This document shows, in pieces, positions 44,649 through 54,218 of a stretch of DNA of 64,000 nucleotides. Source of the DNA: CAWJMN01 sp963844055. GTDB taxonomy: Bacteria; Planctomycetota; Planctomycetia; Pirellulales; Pirellulaceae. Positions within the stretch are counted from its first letter, which is position 1. The number at the start of each line of letters is the position of its first letter. The stretch is taken from NCBI GenBank assembly GCA_963844055.1, contig CAWJMN010000002.1, positions 1,488,001-1,552,000 of the forward strand, in the 5' to 3' direction. The notes beneath the pieces were generated by a model that was not told the origin of the DNA, did not search any database, and saw only the letters and a list, made by a program, of their open reading frames with translations. The position numbers were made by a program, and so were the translations under genes.

Positions 44649-44912
44649 TCAGCCTGTCGTAAACGCTTAGCAATATAGTTCCCCAAAACCGGCACTGCTA
44701 TCACATGGCGAGACCTAAACGGGTCATTCTTAAAATGACGCAGGCCGTCGAGAGGTTGCGGACAAGCCTCCTGCAAATTGTTCCTTACATTTGTTTGCAA
44801 TCCACTTTGTCAGCAGGCTAAAATCGTCAGCCCATGGCTGATGGTTGGTTACGCTTTCTACAAAGTCCCAACACGACCTCCTCTCCCTCGCCCCTAGAAA
44901 GTCCCTGAATCT

Positions 44913-46160
44913 ATGTTGCTTCGCATCTTGGGATTGTGCTTACTGACGCTGCTGTTGGTGACGGCTCCTTGCCTTGGTGAAGACGCACCGGCAAATTCAG
45001 CCGACGCCGTTCTGGCGAAGGCACGCATGCTGCGCGACAGCGGCAAAGGGGCCGAAGGGGCGGCCGTGCTGAAGGAGGCGATTGCCAAACTAAAGGGCAT
45101 CAAAACGAAGGAGCCCGAAAACGCAGAAAACCTTTTCGACCTAGCGCAGCTCTTGGTGGAATTACAAAGCGACGATGAGGCGATGGCCAACATCAAAGAA
45201 GCGATCCGCCTCTCTCCCAAGGAAGCCAAGTTTTACGCCTTGCAGGGCCAACTATTTGGTTACGCCAAAAAGAATAATGAGGCGATTAAGGCCTTCAAGA
45301 AGGCCACCGAACTGGAGACCAAGAATCCGCAATACGCTGCGACCTTGGCCACTTTGGCAATGTCCGCCGGCAAGTACGACCAAGCCGTTGAAGGTTTCAA
45401 GCGCATGAGTGAGCTCGATCCTCAATCGGTCGACGCCTACCTGGGGATCGCCAACTGCTATGGACAGCTCTCCAAGTATGAAGAGGCTCGCCCCTATTGG
45501 ACCAAGGCATTGGAAATCGATCCCAAAAACCCGCTGGCTCATGCGATTGCTGCGGAATTGCTGCAAAAGTCTGGCAAGCTAGACGACGCAATCACCTACT
45601 ACAAAATTGCCCTCCAGATTGAGCCGGAGAATAGCGGCGCCCTGGCCGGCCTTGTACAGGTCTATCAATCTCAGGAGAAGACCGCCGAACGAGACGAAGA
45701 AATTCAAAAGCTCTACGCCCTACACAAACAGAAGAAGCTGAAGAGCCCCTATTTCTGCCGCGACCGCTTTTCTGTCGGCAAAGAATTCGTCGAAGTCTTT
45801 GAGCTCTACGAGCTTGAAGGCCAAATGCCGATGGTTTATCGGTTCCACATCGCCGATGGAGAAGGCAAAGAAGTGAAGTACGTCATCTCGCTGGGCTCTT
45901 ACGACTTTACGAACCAAATAAACAAGGAACTCGGACTGATCAAAGAGGGGGAGCGTTCCTACCACCTTGACCGCTATCGCCGCATACCTGGCGGCACCCA
46001 GCATGAGACCTTTGGGATGTTCAACGAAAAGCCTTCGTACGAAGAGACCAAAAAGATGGTCGAAGGGATCATCAGCGGCAAGGTCAAACCTCTCATTGGC
46101 AGCACGAAGGGGGACAAGCCTGAAAAGGGTGCTAGCGCCCCCAAGGACAAGAAGGAATAA
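44913..46160 (+). CDS. Secreted TPR-repeat protein
   Basis: A 415-residue exported protein with a signal peptide (LLRILGLCLLTLLLVTAPCL). From about residue 30 to 270 there are six or so tetratricopeptide repeats, for example AKFYALQGQLFGYAKKNNEA, PQYAATLATLAMSAGKYDQA and PLAHAIAAELLQKSGKLDDA. The C-terminal 140 residues form a separate non-repeat region with a Lys-rich tail. TPR regions bind partner proteins; the partner is unknown. Confidence 0.92.
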   Translation: MLLRILGLCLLTLLLVTAPCLGEDAPANSADAVLAKARMLRDSGKGAEGAAVLKEAIAKLKGIKTKEPENAENLFDLAQLLVELQSDDEAMANIKEAIRLSPKEAKFYALQGQLFGYAKKNNEAIKAFKKATELETKNPQYAATLATLAMSAGKYDQAVEGFKRMSELDPQSVDAYLGIANCYGQLSKYEEARPYWTKALEIDPKNPLAHAIAAELLQKSGKLDDAITYYKIALQIEPENSGALAGLVQVYQSQEKTAERDEEIQKLYALHKQKKLKSPYFCRDRFSVGKEFVEVFELYELEGQMPMVYRFHIADGEGKEVKYVISLGSYDFTNQINKELGLIKEGERSYHLDRYRRIPGGTQHETFGMFNEKPSYEETKKMVEGIISGKVKPLIGSTKGDKPEKGASAPKDKKE

Positions 46161-46490
46161 CCACCTTTCTGTTCCCGCTACTTTCGAGCCTGACCCGTGT
46201 TCACCCGCCTTGTGCCGTCGTCCGCGGCCGCACCTTCGCGGGACTGTGTTTTTCGTCCCCTTCGCGGCTAATCGATCCCCAACCGGCTCAATTGCTTCAC
46301 GCCGACCGCTGGATTAGAATTGCGGCTTGAAAAGTCCCTGCTCCCTCCCCACCTCCAGGCTTGCTGCGAAGCCATCGCGGCGAAGCCCTGCTTGCCAGTT
46401 TGATGCATCTGCTGAAAAGGCCTGCCCTGTTTGCATTGGGGGGAAGGAGCGCCTCGAAGCGTTTCCTAAGAAATGGCGGAAAGATTACCT
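46161..46490. other. Intergenic region upstream of the large heme-binding fusion gene
   Basis: No supported gene in this 330-bp GC-rich stretch. It should contain the promoter of the following gene. No clear hairpin terminator follows the TPR gene. Confidence 0.4.
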
Positions 46491-49400
46491 ATGTTGCGAA
46501 GCCAACCCCTGTGGATTGCAGCGCTGCTCGCGGCGCTGTTTAGCCTCACTTCCTTGTCGGCCTCGGCCGCAGATCCGGTCCTGAAGCTCAAGAAGGGAGA
46601 CCACATCTCCTACATTGGTAATACCCTGGCCGACCGGATGCAGCACTCCGCCTGGTTAGAGACTTACATCCATGCCCTCTATCCCGAGCTGGACCTGACG
46701 GTTCGCAACCTGGGTTACTCGGGAGACGAATTGAAGGTTCGTCAGCGCGAAGAAAACTTCGGCAGCCCCGATGAATGGTTGGCCAAGAACAAGTCCAGCG
46801 TCATCTTCTCCTTCTTTGGTTACAACGAGGCCCTGCGTGGCCCCGCCGGGCTCGATGCGTTCCGCAAAGATCTGGCCGAAACCATCGATGGCATGCTCGC
46901 TCAAAAGTACGATGGCGAAGCACCTCCACGCCTCGTCTTCTTTTCCCCCATCGCTCATGAAAACCTAAAGAACCCGAACCTTCCCGACGGTACGGCCAAC
47001 AATGAAAAGCTGGCCCTCTACTCGCAAGCGATGTACGAAGTTTGCAAGGCCAAGAATGTCGTGTTTGTGGATCTGTTCACTCCCACGCAAAAGCTATATG
47101 CCTCGGCCGACAAGCCACTCACCATGAACGGCATTCACTTGCTGGACAACGGTGACCGCGCCGTCGCCAACGTCATTGTGAAGGAACTTTTCGGTGCCGC
47201 CGAAATCCAGAAGGATGAAAAGGAGCTAGAACGCCTGCGTCAGGCCGTGCTCGACAAGAACTACTACTGGTTCAGCCGTTACCGTGTGGTGGATGGTTAC
47301 AACGTATTCGGCGGCCGTTCCAAGCTCGCTTGGTTTGGGCAATCCAATGCCGACGTCATGATGCGTGAAATGGAAATCTTTGACGTGATGACTGCCAACC
47401 GTGACAAGCGGGTTTGGTCGGTCGCTCGCGGTGGAGATGAAAAGGTTGTTGACAACAACCTTCCTAAGGAACTCGAAGTCAAAACCAACATCCCCGGCAA
47501 GCTGCCCGGTGGCAAGCACCTTTACCTCGGCGGCAAAGAAGCCATCGACAAGATGAAAATCGCCGAAGGGATGCAGGTCAACCTGTTTGCTTCGGAAGAG
47601 ATGTTTCCCGAACTAGTAAACCCGGTGCAGATGGCCGTCGATACCAATGGTCGGCTGTTTGCTTCGGTCTGGCCTTCATACCCACACTGGAATCCGGTGG
47701 AGCCACGTCGTGACCGGATCATCTGCCTACCCGATGACAATGGCGACGGCGTTGCCGATCGCTGCGTTGTGTTCGCCGATGAACTCAACAGCGTCACCGG
47801 CTTTGAATTTTGGGGAGGCGGCATGCTGGTCGCTGCACTGCCAGAAATCTGGTTCTTGAAGGATACCGACGGCGACGACAAGGCCGACGTCAAGATTCGC
47901 ATGTTGCAAGGCGTGTGCAGCGCCGACTCGCATCACTCCGCCAATGCCTTGCTGATGGGTCCCGATGGCTGGCTCTATTGGTCTCGCGGCATTTTCAATG
48001 TCGCCACCATGGAAACTCCAACGCAGACCGTTCGCTCGGGAGCAAGCGGCGTGCATCGCTTCAATCCGCGCACGTTTGAAATGGAATTTCACTTCCCGAT
48101 TGGTCCTAACCCACACGGCGACGTGATCGACCAATGGGGCTATCAGTTCGCCAATGATGGTACCAGCGGTACCGGCTCGTACGTGAATATCGGCAAGGGC
48201 GTTGGCAACAAGCAATGGTTCAAGATGCGTGTACGGCCTGTCGCCGCTACCGGCATCCTCTCCAGCAGCCACTTCCCCGAAAAGAACCAAGGGAACTTCC
48301 TCATTTGCAATTGCATTGGGTTCCTGGGCGTTCTTCAGCATGAAGTGAAGTACAACGGCGCCGACATTACCGCGACCGAGATCGAGCCGATCCTCGTTTC
48401 GGACGACCCGAACTTCCGTCCTTCGGATGTTGAAGTCGGGGGCGATGGTGCGCTGTATGTTTCGGATTGGAGCAATGCGATCATCGGGCACATGCAACAC
48501 AACATGCGTGACCCTAACCGTGATCGTGAGCACGGACGTATCTATCGCGTCACCGCGAAAGATCGCCCCTTGCTCAAGGCTGCTCAGCTAAAGGGCAAGC
48601 CAATCGCAGAAGTCTGCGAAGCCTTCTACGCCAAGGAAAACAGCGCTCGCTATCGTGCTCGCCTGGAACTCAGCGGACGCGATACGTCTGAAGTGGTTGC
48701 CACGGTTGGCAAGTGGGCTCAGTCCTTGAATCCTGCCAAGCCTGACCAAGCCCAAGCACTCCTCGAATGCTTGTGGGTCTTTGAAGAACATCGTGTACCA
48801 AACTTCGAACTGCTGAAGACTGTCTTCAAGGCCGAAGAGCCACGTGTTCGGGCCGCTGCTATTCGTACGCTCGGCCACTGGAGCACCAAGCTCCAAGATT
48901 GGGAGCCAACCCTTACCGCTGCCGCTCGCGACAGTGCCGCGCTGGTTCGAGCAGAGGCCGTCAAGGCCGCTGTCAACTTCGAAGGGCTCGCTGCTGCCGA
49001 AATCATCTTCGAAGTCGCAACGCGACCAACCGATCCTGAACTCGACACCGTGCTGAACTACGCACGTGGCAAGATCAGCGTCGACAAGCTGGTGCAAGAT
49101 GCCGTTGCCTCGGGCAAGCCACTTTCCAAGGCAGCCCAGGCTTACGCACTCCGCAATGCCAGCGTCGAAGACCTGCTCAAGCTTCCACGGACCGAAGCGG
49201 TCTACGAAGCGATCTTGAATCGTCCTAACGCATCGGCCGCAGCCATGCGTGAGGCACTCAACGGCCTGGCTGGCCTGCGCAAGACCAGCTCTGTACCAGT
49301 CCTGCTGGCACTGATCGAAGATCGTGACGCCAATAATCAGGTGGAAGCTCTTGCTGGGCTGAACCAACTTTTGGCCGAACAGCCAACGGCCGACCTCAAG

Positions 49401-51422
49401 AAGGCGCACGCTCGCCTAGAAAAGCTGGCGACGAAGGGCAAGCTGGCGCAAACGCGTCAGCTTGGCTATGTCGCTTGGATCGCTGCCGATGGCTCGGGCG
49501 ATGCGGCCTTCTTAGCTGCCTCCAGCAGCAAGGAAAGCCTGCGTGATCTGCTGGCGGCTGTCCCTGCCATTGCCAACAAGGATTTGCGCGGCGGCCTGTA
49601 CAATGCTGTTCGCTCGCTGATGTTTGAACTGCCACCCAACCTGAAGGCCGAAGGGGGCGGAAGCTCGCTCTTGCAAAACGGCATTCAGGTCGACTACTTC
49701 TTCCCCAATCCGCCTAATGTCTCCGTCGAGACCTTGGCCAAGCTCAAGCCGCAAGCCAGCGGCATTGTGCCCGAGATTGTAATGAACGTCCCACAGCGCA
49801 AAGAGCCTGATACGTTTGCTCTGCGCTTCACGGGCATGATCAATGTGCCAAAGTCCGGCAAGTACACCTTCTACATTGCTTCGGACGATGGCTCACGGAT
49901 CTATATCGACAACAAGCTGCTGGTCGACAATGACCACCTGCAAGGGATGACCGAACGCAACGGCTCGGTAGAGCTCGCTGCCGGATCGCACCCGATAACG
50001 GTGACCTATTTCGACAACGGCGGTGGAGACGGCCTAGCAGTGGCTTGGTCCGGCCCCGACTTGCCCAAGCAAAAGATCGCTGCTGACCGTCTCACGGTAA
50101 GCGGCGGTGAAGAGACGCTGCACGATGTGGCCATCCGGTCGCTATCTGCCATCCCTGGTCATGAGGCCGAGAAGTTCCTCGACCTGGCCTCCCTGATCAA
50201 GGCAGATCGTAGCCGGGCCGCGGCCATCAGCGTGCTGCTCACCCTTCCTGAGCAGGCCTGGGCTCCCAAGGAAATCCCTGGGCTGGTCGACAACATCGTC
50301 GGCTACCTCAGCGGCATTCCTGCCCGCTATCGTACGGCCGGCCCTGCCACGGAAGCCGTCTCGCTGGCAAAGTCCCTTTCCAGCAAACTCCCTGCGGACC
50401 AAGCCAAGGCCATTGCCGATCGCCTAGAGAACCTAGACGTCCGCGTGATCGCCGTTGGCACCGTGGTAGAACGCATGATCTACGACAAGGAAATCATCGT
50501 CGTTCAAGCCGGCAAGCCGGTCGAGTTCCGCTTCTCCAACACCGACAACATGCCACACAACTTTGCCATTGTGCAGCCTGGGTCGCTGGAAGAGATCGGC
50601 CTTCTCGCGGAAGCCACCGCGCGTGATCCCGATGCTCGCGATCGCCAGTTCGTTCCAAAGTCGGACAAGGTGATGCTCGCCAGCCGTCTGATCGAACCGG
50701 GCCAAACGCAGGCCATTACCTTTGATGTTCCGAAGACGCCGGGCATTTACCCGTACGTCTGCACTTACCCCGGCCACTGGCGCCGCATGTTTGGGGCCTT
50801 GTATGTCGTAGCCAACTTGGAAGATTACCAAGCCAAGCCCGATGAGTACTTGGCTGCCAACCCGTTGCCTCTGCGTGATGAACTGCTCAAGTCCATCGGC
50901 CGAAACACGGAATGGAAGTACGATGACCTGATTGGTGATGTGAAGAAGCTAGAACATGGCCGGTCGTTCGATGTGGGGAAGAACCTGTTCAAAGTGGCCA
51001 ACTGCGTGGGCTGTCACAAGCTCAACAATGAAGGCCGCGAACTAGGTCCTGACCTGACCAAGATCGACCCCAAGAATCACAATACAGAGCACCTGCTCCG
51101 TTCGATTTTGGAACCTTCCAAGGAAATCGCTGAGAAGTACCAGTCGTACACGTTTGTGATGGACTCGGGCAAGGTCGTCGCCGGCATGATTGTGTCGGAA
51201 ACGCCTACCGAAGTGCGTGTCTTGGCCGATCCGCTGGCCAAGGGTGACCCGGCCATCCTGCTGAAGGCAGAAATTGAAACGCGGACTAAGTCCCCTGTTT
51301 CGATCATGCCTTTGGGCTTGCTCAACAAACTGACGCGTGAAGAGATCTTGGACCTTGTGGCGTATGTTTACGCCAAGGGGGACAAGAAGCACATGCTCTT
51401 CGGCGAACATCATCACCACTAA
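46491..51422 (+). CDS. PVC-type membrane-bound multidomain protein: SGNH, propeller, HEAT, PA14, cupredoxin, cytochrome c
   Basis: A 1643-residue exported protein. After the signal peptide (LWIAALLAALFSLTSLSASA) come an SGNH/GDSL-like domain at about 35-240 (VRNLGYSGDELKVRQREENF; IFSFFGYNEALRG), a PVC-type dehydrogenase-like propeller at about 355-720 (EGMQVNLFASEEMFPELVNP; PDDNGDGVADRCVVF), HEAT-like helical repeats to about 1000, a PA14 domain at 1060-1205 (GKYTFYIASDDGSRIYIDN), a cupredoxin with type 1 copper ligands (NMPHNF, then YVCTYPGHWRRMFG giving Cys, His, Met) at 1320-1440, and a cytochrome c with the heme motif CVGCH near 1505 and the distal Met region SIMPLG. It ends in a short His run. 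Heme and copper suggest periplasmic electron transfer linked to carbohydrate oxidation or hydrolysis; the substrate is unknown. An alternative ATG lies six codons upstream. Confidence 0.94.
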   Translation: MLRSQPLWIAALLAALFSLTSLSASAADPVLKLKKGDHISYIGNTLADRMQHSAWLETYIHALYPELDLTVRNLGYSGDELKVRQREENFGSPDEWLAKNKSSVIFSFFGYNEALRGPAGLDAFRKDLAETIDGMLAQKYDGEAPPRLVFFSPIAHENLKNPNLPDGTANNEKLALYSQAMYEVCKAKNVVFVDLFTPTQKLYASADKPLTMNGIHLLDNGDRAVANVIVKELFGAAEIQKDEKELERLRQAVLDKNYYWFSRYRVVDGYNVFGGRSKLAWFGQSNADVMMREMEIFDVMTANRDKRVWSVARGGDEKVVDNNLPKELEVKTNIPGKLPGGKHLYLGGKEAIDKMKIAEGMQVNLFASEEMFPELVNPVQMAVDTNGRLFASVWPSYPHWNPVEPRRDRIICLPDDNGDGVADRCVVFADELNSVTGFEFWGGGMLVAALPEIWFLKDTDGDDKADVKIRMLQGVCSADSHHSANALLMGPDGWLYWSRGIFNVATMETPTQTVRSGASGVHRFNPRTFEMEFHFPIGPNPHGDVIDQWGYQFANDGTSGTGSYVNIGKGVGNKQWFKMRVRPVAATGILSSSHFPEKNQGNFLICNCIGFLGVLQHEVKYNGADITATEIEPILVSDDPNFRPSDVEVGGDGALYVSDWSNAIIGHMQHNMRDPNRDREHGRIYRVTAKDRPLLKAAQLKGKPIAEVCEAFYAKENSARYRARLELSGRDTSEVVATVGKWAQSLNPAKPDQAQALLECLWVFEEHRVPNFELLKTVFKAEEPRVRAAAIRTLGHWSTKLQDWEPTLTAAARDSAALVRAEAVKAAVNFEGLAAAEIIFEVATRPTDPELDTVLNYARGKISVDKLVQDAVASGKPLSKAAQAYALRNASVEDLLKLPRTEAVYEAILNRPNASAAAMREALNGLAGLRKTSSVPVLLALIEDRDANNQVEALAGLNQLLAEQPTADLKKAHARLEKLATKGKLAQTRQLGYVAWIAADGSGDAAFLAASSSKESLRDLLAAVPAIANKDLRGGLYNAVRSLMFELPPNLKAEGGGSSLLQNGIQVDYFFPNPPNVSVETLAKLKPQASGIVPEIVMNVPQRKEPDTFALRFTGMINVPKSGKYTFYIASDDGSRIYIDNKLLVDNDHLQGMTERNGSVELAAGSHPITVTYFDNGGGDGLAVAWSGPDLPKQKIAADRLTVSGGEETLHDVAIRSLSAIPGHEAEKFLDLASLIKADRSRAAAISVLLTLPEQAWAPKEIPGLVDNIVGYLSGIPARYRTAGPATEAVSLAKSLSSKLPADQAKAIADRLENLDVRVIAVGTVVERMIYDKEIIVVQAGKPVEFRFSNTDNMPHNFAIVQPGSLEEIGLLAEATARDPDARDRQFVPKSDKVMLASRLIEPGQTQAITFDVPKTPGIYPYVCTYPGHWRRMFGALYVVANLEDYQAKPDEYLAANPLPLRDELLKSIGRNTEWKYDDLIGDVKKLEHGRSFDVGKNLFKVANCVGCHKLNNEGRELGPDLTKIDPKNHNTEHLLRSILEPSKEIAEKYQSYTFVMDSGKVVAGMIVSETPTEVRVLADPLAKGDPAILLKAEIETRTKSPVSIMPLGLLNKLTREEILDLVAYVYAKGDKKHMLFGEHHHH

Positions 51423-51750
51423 GGTAACTTTTCAACAAACCCAAGGCTCCTCCGGCTCTTTTGCCTGAGGAGCCTTTTTTTATGCGCTGGCATAAGCCGC
51501 AGGTAGTGTGGCACGCCCTGGAGGCAAAGCCGAAGGGCGTGGAAAACAGTTCACCATTTTTCGCGATCATGTTTCTGCATGTCCCTGCCGTAGCGCGGTC
51601 GTCGTACTGGTACCCCGGCCATCTGACAAAACAAAATAATCGCCACTTTCTTTGGCGGATCATGGCCCCTACTCCGACTCTATCCCGTGACGGCCAAAGA
51701 CGATTTCCATCCGGCCGCTTACTAACCCTGTTTTTTGAGGAGTCGGGATT
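51423..51750. other. Intergenic region after the heme-binding fusion gene
   Basis: Apart from the terminator at 51443-51481 I see no gene in this 328-bp stretch. The promoter of the small secreted protein at 51751 must lie in its right half. Confidence 0.5.
51443..51481 (+). terminator. Rho-independent terminator of the heme-binding fusion gene
   Basis: A perfect 10-base stem (AAGGCTCCTC with GAGGAGCCTT, 14-base loop) runs into seven T residues. It lies 20 bp past the stop codon. Confidence 0.92.
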
Positions 51751-52212
51751 ATGTTTCAGGTGCAGAAGTTGCTGCTTTCGCTTTTGGTAATGACGGTGGT
51801 TGTGGGCAGCTACTCGCTGGGGCTGACCGATGTCGCACAAGCCGATGACTCCAAGGGAATCGCCTGCAAGATGACCGTGGTGGTAGAGTCCAGGAATTCA
51901 TCGGGGGTCATCTTTGGGACCGAGACCTATCACAAGGAATTCTCGCTGCAAGAAGGCGACACCTTCTTTGATGACTTCTCCACTCGCATTCGTTTCAAGT
52001 TCTTCACCGCCTCGCTTCAAAAGGTAGACGGCGAGAAGACCGTCTCGATCAATTGGTTTGCAGACGTCACCGTCTTTAACTCGGTCGACTTCAATACGTC
52101 GGTCACGCTTGCCGACGGTCAAAAGAGTGGCAAGGTTGCCGGCGATCATGCCCTGTATACCTCAGGCGGCTCCACCGTCACCCGCTTCACGCTCGAATGC
52201 ATGGAAAACTAA
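51751..52212 (+). CDS. Small secreted protein of unknown function
   Basis: A 153-residue protein with a signal peptide (LLLSLLVMTVVVGSYSLGL, cleavage near AQADD). The mature part is beta-rich (CKMTVVVESRNSSGVIFGTE; TRFTLECMEN) with two cysteines that could pair. No family recognised. GAGGAG lies upstream of the ATG, and a strong terminator follows at 52265, so it is a single-gene unit. Confidence 0.8.
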   Translation: MFQVQKLLLSLLVMTVVVGSYSLGLTDVAQADDSKGIACKMTVVVESRNSSGVIFGTETYHKEFSLQEGDTFFDDFSTRIRFKFFTASLQKVDGEKTVSINWFADVTVFNSVDFNTSVTLADGQKSGKVAGDHALYTSGGSTVTRFTLECMEN

Positions 52213-52679
52213 GTCTCTGCCGCTGACAAACGCTTATCAAGCCAGCAAGTAAACTTGCACGGTTCTAGCCAGAGACGTTTTGCTCTCTGGCTAGTGCCGT
52301 TTTTGCCTTTCTATGCCGTGCATTTTCAGAGCCGGAAGCGTTAGCGACGGCCATCCTCCGCCAACCCCTACGCCGTTCGTGTTTACTCCCCTTGGACCGC
52401 CCGCCGCACTTCTATTGCCAAGCCTACGACAAATGCGCGTAGATGATCTGCTAATTAATAAGCCGCTTTCTACGCCTTTTCACGGCGGCTAAGCCGTCAA
52501 ACCGGCACTCCCGAAAAACCTTGCAGGCTCAACTCCGGCACAGCTATACTAAACTTGTGATTAGCTGGTTCCGATTTAACACAACAGGAACCCAGCCATT
52601 CACCAGGGGCGATCGTCGTGTCATTCTTACTAACCCATCACTCATCGTGATTACGGCCGTTCGGCCCCGGAGAAATGAG
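52213..52679. other. Intergenic region with one terminator
   Basis: The left part holds the terminator at 52265-52304. I see no supported gene in the rest; the frame that extends the next gene upstream to 52521 is open but has no signal peptide or ribosome-binding site at its start. Confidence 0.5.
52265..52304 (+). terminator. Rho-independent terminator of 51751-52212
   Basis: A perfect 10-base stem (CTAGCCAGAG with CTCTGGCTAG, 10-base loop) is followed by TGCCG and five T residues. A related stem (TAGCCAG with CTGGCTA) occurs at 61382-61411. Confidence 0.85.
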
Positions 52680-53252
52680 ATGTTTCGCATCGCCTTCCTT
52701 TCACTCGCTCTACTGTTCACCACAAGCACGGCATTCGCACAATTGGCCGATCCGAATCAGCTACAACTGACAACGGAACTGCTAAAGCGGATTGATCCAC
52801 AGTCGGGATCGCAGCGGCCTGCAAAAATTGGGGCGGAAGCACTCACCGAGGCGGAGGTTCTCAAGCTATTGCCAATTGCCTACCGGCTTGCCCCCACCCC
52901 TGCCGACTCTGGAAACGACTGGGTCATCGTCTGTGCGGAGAAAACGGAGTTCGTGATCGAGTTCACCGATGGAAAAGTCTCGTCGCGCTCCGCCACGTTC
53001 CATCCTGCCGTAAAATCTAAGAGCCTAACGCCCGAGCGTTTCCGCCAACTCAAAGATGGGATGACCAAGCAGGAGGTCGAGAATCTGTTTGGGGAAGAGC
53101 TAAGCCTCGCACGTGATTGGTGGAGCGCCCCGAGGGAGGCACAGACGCAAAAGGCCGAGAGCTGGCGCTATGTACGCGGCCGTGAATTAGAAATCGGCCT
53201 AGCCAACGGCAAAGTCACCGGCGCCCATCTCAAGGCCTATCTGGATAAGTAG
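52680..53252 (+). CDS. Small secreted protein of unknown function
   Basis: A 190-residue protein with a signal peptide (FRIAFLSLALLFTTSTAFAQ). The mature part contains LTPERFRQLKDGMTKQEVENLFG, which looks like the helix-turn start of a BamE/SmpA-like fold (a GMTKxEVxxLFG pattern), followed by WRYVRGRELEIGLANGKVTG, also compatible with that fold. The relation is tentative. The ATG at 52680 has GGAG at seven bases and starts the signal peptide. Confidence 0.8.
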   Translation: MFRIAFLSLALLFTTSTAFAQLADPNQLQLTTELLKRIDPQSGSQRPAKIGAEALTEAEVLKLLPIAYRLAPTPADSGNDWVIVCAEKTEFVIEFTDGKVSSRSATFHPAVKSKSLTPERFRQLKDGMTKQEVENLFGEELSLARDWWSAPREAQTQKAESWRYVRGRELEIGLANGKVTGAHLKAYLDK

Positions 53253-53281
53253 TCACTGGCCGCAACCGAAGGTCGATCCCA

Positions 53282-53305
53282 GCGGCACACCTTTACGGTG
53301 TGGCT
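53282..53305 (+). terminator. Hairpin after 52680-53252
   Basis: A perfect six-base stem (CACACC with GGTGTG) extended by an AGC/GCT pair across a two-base bulge lies 30 bp past the stop codon. No T run follows. Confidence 0.4.
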
Positions 53306-53337
53306 GCCTGCCAACTCTGTAAAATTAAACAAGGCCT

Positions 53338-53925
53338 ATGACCATTCCACCTCAGCTACTCGTACTCCTGCTGATCGTAATCATCGCTGTAGTTTTCGTG
53401 GGATGCTGGTTCATTTTCAAAACGGACAACGCCGCTGATAACACGATCTTTGGGCAGGATACGTTCATTAAGTTCCAATCACAAATCGGCAACACGATCA
53501 ACTATCCATCTCAATGGTTAACCGAAGACGAAGGGGATACTTTTCGATTGTGGTCGCCCGATGGTCACGCAGTCATCAGCGTCGCTACATTCACTGTCGC
53601 AGGAAGCGGATCTCTAGAAGAGTTTCAAGAGACAATGGTTTCTTCTATCAAAGGAGACTGGCGCCGGTCAGAAGCCACCACGATTGACATTGATGGCAAG
53701 GCCGCTCTTACATTACAACTCGATCCTCAAGACAAAAACGGTGAATCATCATGGCGCGTGTATGTGCTTCGAGATGGTGACTTTTACCACTCCCTAGTTT
53801 TGAACGCATCCTCGCTTGTGATGGAAGTGAACGGCGGCTTCTACGAAGAACTCATCAGGACATTCAAGGGAATATCTGGCATCCTTCCCGTATCACAGAA
53901 CCCGCCGGGTACCACCGATTCTTGA
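53338..53925 (+). CDS. Membrane-anchored protein of unknown function, PsbP/DUF1795-like
   Basis: A 195-residue protein with one N-terminal membrane helix (LLVLLLIVIIAVVFVGCWFI), possibly a lipoprotein-like cysteine at its end, and a soluble domain. The segment INYPSQWLTEDEGDTFRLWS followed by AVISVATF resembles the PsbP/DUF1795 fold; this is a tentative call. The last codons (PGTTDS) are supplied by the 305-bp repeat that starts at 53905, so the original C-terminus may have been changed by arrival of the repeat. It is the leftmost gene of the small-gene array; whether it is itself a cassette is unclear. Confidence 0.75.
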   Translation: MTIPPQLLVLLLIVIIAVVFVGCWFIFKTDNAADNTIFGQDTFIKFQSQIGNTINYPSQWLTEDEGDTFRLWSPDGHAVISVATFTVAGSGSLEEFQETMVSSIKGDWRRSEATTIDIDGKAALTLQLDPQDKNGESSWRVYVLRDGDFYHSLVLNASSLVMEVNGGFYEELIRTFKGISGILPVSQNPPGTTDS

Positions 53926-54209
53926 ACCGGTGTGGCCATCCGGCCATAGAAGGTCACGCTTCAAAACATAGTAGACGCGCGCGTCTCGCCGCGTCCAATG
54001 CGGCATCCATCCCTAACCTTCCTGTTGTGAACAGGCTTTGACGGGCGTAACATTATGAATGGGAAGATTGTGGCGTAGCATGGCATTTTCCCTGAGTTAT
54101 CCGTCGCAACTCTTTGCATAGTATTGCATTTTTATCTCCCGAATCCCCGCTCGGCTGCAATTGCCAGACATACGACACCGCGTTTTTACGGTTGAAATCT
54201 TGTTTTCGC
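53905..54209 (+). repeat. Long direct repeat, copy A
   Basis: This 305-bp element is matched, with scattered substitutions, by 58117-58422. Shared landmarks in order: a CGGTTCTTGAACCGG-like dyad (CTTGAACCGG here), TGGCC...GGCCA hairpin, AGAAGGTCACGCTT, GTAGACGCGCGCGTCTCGCC, CTTCCTGTTGTG, TTTGACGGGCGTAACATTAT, and a 3' part GCTCGGCTGCAATT that resembles the right half of the attC-like site at 56244. It lies between two small genes and contains no supported reading frame. Confidence 0.85.
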
Positions 54210-54218
54210 TCCAAATCT

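Noticed and set aside
47727..48533. A 268-codon open frame opposite the large heme-binding fusion gene
   Set aside because: Antisense shadow of a well-supported gene.
51400..51422. C-terminal run of four histidines as an engineered tag
   Set aside because: It follows directly on the natural cytochrome c end, is preceded by no linker or vector sequence, and is followed by a native terminator.
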